From contig JAITUU010000039.1 in assembly GCA_031286165.1 (NCBI GenBank), positions 1-43,245 on the forward strand: 43,245 nt of DNA, written 5' to 3'. Below, one piece after another: positions 38,599 to 43,245 of the stretch; the first letter of the stretch is position 1; every line of letters begins with the position of its first letter. Position numbers and translations under genes: made by a program. The stretch is from Bacteroidales bacterium. Lineage in GTDB: Bacteria; Bacteroidota; Bacteroidia; Bacteroidales; UBA1715. Under the pieces are notes generated by a model. The model saw only the letters and a program-made list of their open reading frames with translations, searched no databases and had not been told where the DNA came from.

Positions 38599-41394
38599 AT
38601 GAACGAAGAAAAAAAAATGTATGCCCTCGAAGTGGAGCACGTGGTGCGCTCACTCGATACCGATGTGGTAAATGGACTTGTAGATGGCGAGGCAACGCGC
38701 AGATTGCACATTCACGGCAAAAACCTCCTGCCCGAAAAAAAGAAAGTGAACGAGATTGTTAAATTTCTCAAACATTTCAACGATATACTTATATATATAT
38801 TGTTGGCGGCGGCGGTTATTACCTTCCTTGTGCAGGATTATGTGGACACGGCGGTGATTCTGCTCGTGGTGCTTATCAACGCTTCCATCGGCTATTTTCA
38901 GGAAAACAAAGCCGAAAAAGCCCTCGAAAACATCAAAAAAATGCTTTCGCTCAAAGCGCAGGTGCTTCGTGGCGGCAAGCGCGTGGAGATAGATGCCGCT
39001 GAATTGACCATTGGCGATGTGGTGTTTTTGGCTCCCGGCGACAAAATTCCGGCAGATTTACGACTGATACGCACCGATAATTTGCGCGTGGAAGAGAGTG
39101 CTCTCACAGGCGAATCGGTGCCTACGGAAAAGAAAACCGATGCGCTGCCCGAAAACGTGGAACTTGGCGACCGCGCAAATATGGCGTTTGCCGGAACTTC
39201 GGTGAGTGCCGGCACGGGTGTGGGCATTGTGGTTGCTATTGGTGAACATACCGAGTTGGGAAAAATCAATCAAATGATGTCCGGCGTGCAGGAACTTACT
39301 ACGCCACTGCTCAAACAAACTGCCAAATTCGGCAAAATGATTTCTTTTGTGATTGTGGGCGGCGCGGTGCTCGTGTTTTTGTTTGGTTACTTCTTCCGCC
39401 ATTACGAAATCGGGCATTTGGGAATGTCGGTCATAGGGCTGGCGATTGCTGCCATTCCCGAAGGGCTGCCGGCAATTTTGGCAATTATTCTTTCTATCGG
39501 TGTGCAAAATATGGCTCGCCGCAATAGCATTGTGCGCACGCTGCCTTCGGTGGAAACTCTCGGTTCGGTGTCGGTGATTTGTTCCGACAAAACAGGCACT
39601 TTGACCAAAAACGAAATGACCGTGAAAACACTCGAAACCCGCGATGGTGAATATTTTGTAACCGGCACCGGCTACGCACCCGAAGGCGATATTCACACCA
39701 ACTGCAACAATGCGGCGTGTAATTCGGAATTTGAAGTGTGCGAACTGTGTCCCAAAGTGGAGTATGAAAAAGAGCCGGTGTTGGAAGAACTTATCACGGC
39801 GTTCAATATTTGTAACGATGCCGTGTTGCTGCAAGACGAAGACGGACATTGGAAAATAAACGGCGACCCTACCGAAGGGGCGTTGATTACCCTTTTCGAC
39901 AAAGCGAAATCGAAACACAAAGCCTTGATGGACGAAAATCTTTCGGAACTCCCTTCGAGCAAAACTTTGACACGCATTGCCACCATTCCCTTCGATTCGG
40001 AATATAAATATATGGCTACGCTGGTGGAATATATGGAAACACCGCAGGCAGATTCCGACCACCATATTATATATGTAAAAGGAGCACCCGACCGCTTGAT
40101 GGAGATGGCGCAATTTGAACAAACCGCCACCGGAACCGCTGCTTTTGCTCGCGAACATTGGGAACGGCAAATTTCGGCAATCGCCACACGCGGACAGCGA
40201 ACCATTGGCGCGGCATACAAAATTGTGCCGAAATCTGTTACCGAAATCGAACACAGCGACATAGCAACTGGGCTGGTGTTTTTGGGACTTGCCGGCATAA
40301 TAGACCCGCCGCGCGAGGAGGTAATTGAGGCGGTGCAAAAATGCAAAGATGCCGGCATTACCGTGAAAATGATTACCGGCGACCATGTGGATACCGCTCG
40401 CACCATAGCCAATGAACTTGGCATAGGCAACGGAAAAACCGCGCTGCAAGGTAAGGAATTGGAACAAATGACGGACGAAGATTTGAAAACGGCGGTGATG
40501 ACTTGTGATGTGTATGCTCGCACCAGCCCCGAACACAAACTGCGCATAGTAAAGGCGTTGCAGGCAAACGGCATTATTTGTGCCATGACCGGCGATGGCG
40601 TGAACGATGCGCCAGCCCTCAAAAAAGCCGACATTGGTATTGCTATGGGTATTAAAGGCACGGAAGTAACCAAAGAGGCAGCAGAATTGGTGTTGGCTGA
40701 CGATAATTTCAGCACCATAGTTACGGCGGTGGAAGAGGGCAGGAGAGTGTATGACAACCTGAAAAAAACGATACTTTTCATTCTCCCCACCAACGGTGCG
40801 CAGGCGTTTATTTTCGTTGCCGCCATTATTTTGGGCATCAACCTGCCGCTTACGCCGGTGCAAATTTTGTGGGTAAATATGGTAACATCGGTAACAATTT
40901 CTATGGCACTCGCCTTCGAGAAATTGGAACCCGGAACGATGAAACGTCCGCCGCGCTCGCAGCACGTTCCGTTGTTAAGCCCTTATTTTATTTGGCGTAT
41001 TATCTTCGTGTCGCTGCTCATAGGCGGTGCTACGCTTGGGTTGAATATCTACTTGTCATACGGACATTCCGAAGCCTTTGTACACACCGTAACACTGCAA
41101 ACCATTGTGATAGCGCAACTTTTCCACCTCTTCAACTGCCGCAGCGTGAGCGAAAATGCCTTCGGCAAAGACTTTTTCAGCAACAACGCCGTGTGGGTGG
41201 TGGCAGCCCTATTGATAGTGTTTCAAGCCTCCATTACCTACCTGCCCTTTATGAACACCGCCTTTGGCACCGAGCCGCTCCACTTCATGGATTGGAAATT
41301 CCCGCTCATTATAGGCGTAGTGGTGATGCTGCTGGTGGAGATTGAAAAAGCGGTGGTGCGGAGAATAACGAAAAAACGAAACTTGATTTTTTAA
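38599..41394 (+). CDS. P-type cation-transporting ATPase, P2-like
   Basis: The 931-residue pump has the N-terminal cation-ATPase domain, TGES near 169, CSDKTGTLTKNE (phosphorylated Asp) near 332, KGAPDRLME in the nucleotide domain, GDGVNDAPALKKADIGIAMG near 664, and about ten membrane segments. TM4 has IPEGLP as in Ca2+ pumps, but TM6 reads LWVNMVTSVTISMALAFE, where the Asp after N-x-x-T of Ca2+ ATPases is Ser. The ion is therefore uncertain. Residues about 368-385 form an unusual Cys-rich insert (CNNAAC...CELC). The start could also be ATG 38617. Confidence 0.9.
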   Translation: MNEEKKMYALEVEHVVRSLDTDVVNGLVDGEATRRLHIHGKNLLPEKKKVNEIVKFLKHFNDILIYILLAAAVITFLVQDYVDTAVILLVVLINASIGYFQENKAEKALENIKKMLSLKAQVLRGGKRVEIDAAELTIGDVVFLAPGDKIPADLRLIRTDNLRVEESALTGESVPTEKKTDALPENVELGDRANMAFAGTSVSAGTGVGIVVAIGEHTELGKINQMMSGVQELTTPLLKQTAKFGKMISFVIVGGAVLVFLFGYFFRHYEIGHLGMSVIGLAIAAIPEGLPAILAIILSIGVQNMARRNSIVRTLPSVETLGSVSVICSDKTGTLTKNEMTVKTLETRDGEYFVTGTGYAPEGDIHTNCNNAACNSEFEVCELCPKVEYEKEPVLEELITAFNICNDAVLLQDEDGHWKINGDPTEGALITLFDKAKSKHKALMDENLSELPSSKTLTRIATIPFDSEYKYMATLVEYMETPQADSDHHIIYVKGAPDRLMEMAQFEQTATGTAAFAREHWERQISAIATRGQRTIGAAYKIVPKSVTEIEHSDIATGLVFLGLAGIIDPPREEVIEAVQKCKDAGITVKMITGDHVDTARTIANELGIGNGKTALQGKELEQMTDEDLKTAVMTCDVYARTSPEHKLRIVKALQANGIICAMTGDGVNDAPALKKADIGIAMGIKGTEVTKEAAELVLADDNFSTIVTAVEEGRRVYDNLKKTILFILPTNGAQAFIFVAAIILGINLPLTPVQILWVNMVTSVTISMALAFEKLEPGTMKRPPRSQHVPLLSPYFIWRIIFVSLLIGGATLGLNIYLSYGHSEAFVHTVTLQTIVIAQLFHLFNCRSVSENAFGKDFFSNNAVWVVAALLIVFQASITYLPFMNTAFGTEPLHFMDWKFPLIIGVVVMLLVEIEKAVVRRITKKRNLIF

Positions 41395-41420
41395 TAGATT
41401 CAACAGTACAGCACTAATTG

Positions 41421-41454
41421 AACGCAGGAAAGGTAGCATTTTCCTGTGTTTTTT
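41421..41454 (+). terminator. terminator after the P-type ATPase
   Basis: AACGCAGGAAA pairs with TTTCCTGTGTT around a short loop, then T residues. It overlaps the region just before the end of the convergent GlmU-like gene. Confidence 0.75.
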
Positions 41455-41456
41455 GT

Positions 41457-42629
41457 TTAGAAACGGCGATATTGCTGTGTTTCGTTGAAAATGTACTCAA
41501 ACAGAGCATGTTCGATTTCATTAAATTTTTTATCGCGGCGAGCAAATACTCGTGCAGCAGTGTCGCAGGCGAGTTTGAGTGCGTATTCCTGCATACCTTC
41601 GGAACCACCGCGCGAAAATGACGGTATGAAATTGCGTGGAAATCCTGCACCATACACATTACTGCTCACGCCTACTACTGTGCCGGTGTTGAAGGCGGTG
41701 TTGATAGCCGATTTGGAGTGGTCGCCCATAATTAACCCACAGAATTGTAAGCCGGTTTTCATAAATCGTTGCGTGGCGTAGTTCCACACTTTTACTTCGG
41801 AGTAGTCGTTTTTTAAATTGGAATTGTTGGTATCGGCACCCAAATTGCACCATTCGCCAATAACGGCATTGCCTAAATAGCCATCGTGTCCTTTATTGGA
41901 ATAGCCGAAAAGTACGGCGTTTTGCAATTCTCCCCCCACTTTACAGTAAGGTCCCACAGTGGTATCGGCATATATTTTTGCCGCCATTTTCACTACTGCA
42001 TGTTCGCATAGAGCAAAGGGCGCACGAATAATAGCACCTTCCATAATGAGGGCTTCTTTGCCAATGTACAATTTGCCTTTTGTGGCGTTCAAAATCGCAC
42101 ATTCCACTTCGGCTCCTTCTTCCACAAAAATATTTTCTTCGCCCATTACGGTATTGGTAGTACTTAATTTTTGCGAAGTGCGTCCGGCGGTGAGAAGTTC
42201 AAAATCGGCGTTGATTTGTTCGCCATTGTAGGTAAATATGTGCCACGGATAGCGAATTTGTTTCACTTCTCCCGAAAATTCAATGCTTATAGGTGTTTTT
42301 ACGGTATTAAATTCTTCGTAACTGCAACGCATGGCTATACATTCGCCGTTATAAAAAAGACCTTCCGAAGATTGTAGTTTCTGAATTGCTTCAACTAACT
42401 CATTGGTAGGTAGTACGGTAGCGTTTATGAAAATGTTATCTTCTGCTATTACAAGCGGAAATTTTGCTTGCAAATAATGTTGTGTTTTCCACGAACAAGT
42501 AGTGCGCAGGCGCATATTCCATTTTTCGGAAATGCTTACAATTCCACAGCGAATTTCGGCAATGGGGCGCGTAAACGTGAGTGGTTTTAAATTCTCATAA
42601 TCGGCGGAATCGAAAAGAATGTAGTTCAT
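41457..42629 (-). CDS. GlmU-like sugar nucleotidyltransferase/acetyltransferase (Bacteroidetes type)
   Basis: The 390-residue protein is the Bacteroidetes alternative GlmU-like family: a degenerate N-terminal part (about 1-190; MNYILFDSADYENLKPLTFTRP, then IRCGIVSISEKW) and a left-handed beta-helix of hexapeptide repeats (about 170-340; IYADTTVGPYCKVGGEL, GYLGNAVIGEWCNLGADT). It may make UDP-GlcNAc for cell-wall precursors. The typical GlmU nucleotide-binding loop L-x-G-G-x-G-T-R is not seen. It precedes the L31 gene on the same strand side but has a separate terminator. Confidence 0.8.
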   Translation of the reverse strand: MNYILFDSADYENLKPLTFTRPIAEIRCGIVSISEKWNMRLRTTCSWKTQHYLQAKFPLVIAEDNIFINATVLPTNELVEAIQKLQSSEGLFYNGECIAMRCSYEEFNTVKTPISIEFSGEVKQIRYPWHIFTYNGEQINADFELLTAGRTSQKLSTTNTVMGEENIFVEEGAEVECAILNATKGKLYIGKEALIMEGAIIRAPFALCEHAVVKMAAKIYADTTVGPYCKVGGELQNAVLFGYSNKGHDGYLGNAVIGEWCNLGADTNNSNLKNDYSEVKVWNYATQRFMKTGLQFCGLIMGDHSKSAINTAFNTGTVVGVSSNVYGAGFPRNFIPSFSRGGSEGMQEYALKLACDTAARVFARRDKKFNEIEHALFEYIFNETQQYRRF

Positions 42630-42633
42630 GAAA

Positions 42634-42651
42634 TAGGAGTTAGGAGTTAGG
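42634..42651. repeat. short TAGGAGT tandem repeat
   Basis: Two full copies and a partial copy of TAGGAGT just upstream of the GlmU-like start. Short repeats of this kind are common in intergenic DNA and no function is clear. Confidence 0.4.
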
Positions 42652-42671
42652 AAACAGGAGATAGGGGGTTA

Positions 42672-42706
42672 TAAAAAAAGCCGTTCCTGAGGTGGAACAG
42701 CCTTTG
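42672..42706 (-). terminator. terminator after rpmE2
   Basis: On the minus strand, AAAGGCTGTTCC and GGAACGGCTTTT pair around ACCTCA, with one bulge, then T residues. It lies 22 bases after the L31 stop. Confidence 0.75.
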
Positions 42707-42728
42707 TACATGAAACCTTACTGAAAAA

Positions 42729-42986
42729 TTATTTTTTTTCGAGGTGGTTTTTGTATTTGTTACGGAATTTATCTACACGACCTGCGGTGTCCACAAATTT
42801 CATTTTACCGGTGTAGAAAGGGTGTGAATAACTCGAAATCTCTAATTTGATTACCGGATACTCTACTCCGTCCACTGTGATAGTTTCTTTTGAAGGGGCT
42901 GCTGAGCGTGAAATAAAAACTTGTTCGTTTGACATATCTTTGAACGCAACTAAGCGATATGACTCTGGGTGAATTCCTTTTTTCAT
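42729..42986 (-). CDS. rpmE2: 50S ribosomal protein L31 type B
   Basis: The 85-residue protein begins [20 protein letters not shown] and has [13 protein letters not shown] and DKFRNKYK, the L31 type B pattern. The zinc-binding Cys pairs of type A L31 are absent. It is a single-gene transcript with its own promoter (43031-43060). Confidence 0.97.
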   Translation of the reverse strand: MKKGIHPESYRLVAFKDMSNEQVFISRSAAPSKETITVDGVEYPVIKLEISSYSHPFYTGKMKFVDTAGRVDKFRNKYKNHLEKK

Positions 42987-43030
42987 TATGATAGATTTAA
43001 AATTCTTGTACTTTGTTTTTCTTTGGGTTG

Positions 43031-43060
43031 CAAATATAGACCTTTATTTTGTACCACCAA
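43031..43060 (-). promoter_or_regulatory. promoter of rpmE2
   Basis: TTG-N19-TATATTTG on the minus strand, 45 bases before the L31 start. Confidence 0.7.
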
Positions 43061-43072
43061 AATATTTTTATA

Positions 43073-43107
43073 AAAAAAATCAAACGGCGCATGCCGTTTG
43101 ATTTTTC
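43073..43107 (-). terminator. bidirectional hairpin terminator
   Basis: AATCAAACGGC and GCCGTTTGATT form a perfect stem around GCAT, flanked by A and T runs on both sides. It lies 7 bases after the stop of the right-hand gene. Confidence 0.85.
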
Positions 43108-43113
43108 ACACCA

Positions 43114-43245
43114 CTATCGAATAAGCGTAACATTCCCAAACTTAGAGTAACCACCCATAGCATTTTTTTGCCCTGCCCATGTGGTTCCGTCAAGGAATTT
43201 TGCTTCCATTTTCCAAATATATACATCGCTTTGGAGCAATTCGCC
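43114..43245 (-). CDS. C-terminus of a type IX secretion cargo protein (type B sorting domain), partial
   Basis: Only the last 43 residues are in the window. They read as the end of the gliding-motility-associated C-terminal domain: ELLQSDVYIWKMEAKFLDGT, then GGYSKFGNVTLIR before the stop at 43114-43116. This ending, with V-Y-x-W-K and G-x-V-T-L-I-R, is characteristic of T9SS type B sorting signals, so the protein is probably secreted or surface-attached. The rest lies beyond the right edge. Confidence 0.8.
   Translation of the reverse strand, partial: GELLQSDVYIWKMEAKFLDGTTWAGQKNAMGGYSKFGNVTLIR

Noticed and set aside
39693..40841. 382-residue minus-strand open frame
   Set aside because: Also antisense to the P-type ATPase in another frame; Ser- and Ala-rich composition without motifs.
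39058..40965. 635-residue minus-strand open frame
   Set aside because: It lies wholly antisense to the P-type ATPase, has no recognisable domain, and is rich in Arg, His and Phe as expected for the shadow of a GC-biased codon pattern.

Overview
The window looks like chromosome of a member of the Bacteroidota. The evidence is many promoters of the form TTG-N19/20-TAnnTTTG, A-rich leaders without clear Shine-Dalgarno sites, a DUF4249 lipoprotein, the Bacteroidetes-type GlmU-like protein, Bacteroidetes-type AddB, and at the right edge the C-terminus of a protein with a type IX secretion (type B) sorting domain. No genus can be named from this.

Positions 1 to about 20,280 are the right-hand part of an integrated phage-like element whose left end lies outside the window. 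From the left it holds: an IS end (ISL3-like) inserted in a structural gene; a coiled-coil protein; a 900-residue fibre-like protein; a lysis block (single-TM holin-like protein, annexin-like protein, SLT transglycosylase with an EF-hand loop, Rz/i-spanin-like protein); a MuF-C/DNA-methyltransferase fusion; a lysine-rich basic protein; two accessory cassettes (a Fic AMPylase and a HicBA toxin-antitoxin pair); a J-domain protein; a Strawberry-notch-like helicase; and a RecA-like P-loop ATPase. On the minus strand follow a GNAT acetyltransferase, a second hicAB pair and a tyrosine integrase next to a tRNA-Thr/Tyr/Gly cluster, presumably the insertion region.

Two things stand out in the element. 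First, the Fic and HicBA cassettes carry the same 67-bp promoter repeat upstream and the same 48-bp terminator repeat downstream, and these repeats share a 15-bp inverted sequence, so each cassette is a promoter-ORF-terminator unit bounded by inverted repeats. Second, four element genes are interrupted by minimal lesions: the helicase by an in-frame TAA, the ATPase by a third copy of an 8-bp repeat, the integrase by one extra A in a homopolymer, and hicA by one missing T. The long host genes to the right are intact, which favours decay or phase switching of the element over poor sequence quality.

From 20,315 to the end is ordinary chromosome: three tRNAs, addB, a flippase and DUF4249 lipoprotein pair, a surface-polymer pair (Stealth phosphotransferase plus an SDR-cytidylyltransferase fusion), uvrC, a decayed YoeB-type toxin-antitoxin pair, an etfB-etfA-acyl-CoA dehydrogenase operon, an MBL hydrolase, a second Fic protein, GTP-type PEP carboxykinase, a P-type cation ATPase with a cysteine-rich insert, GlmU-like protein, ribosomal protein L31 type B and the type IX cargo C-terminus.
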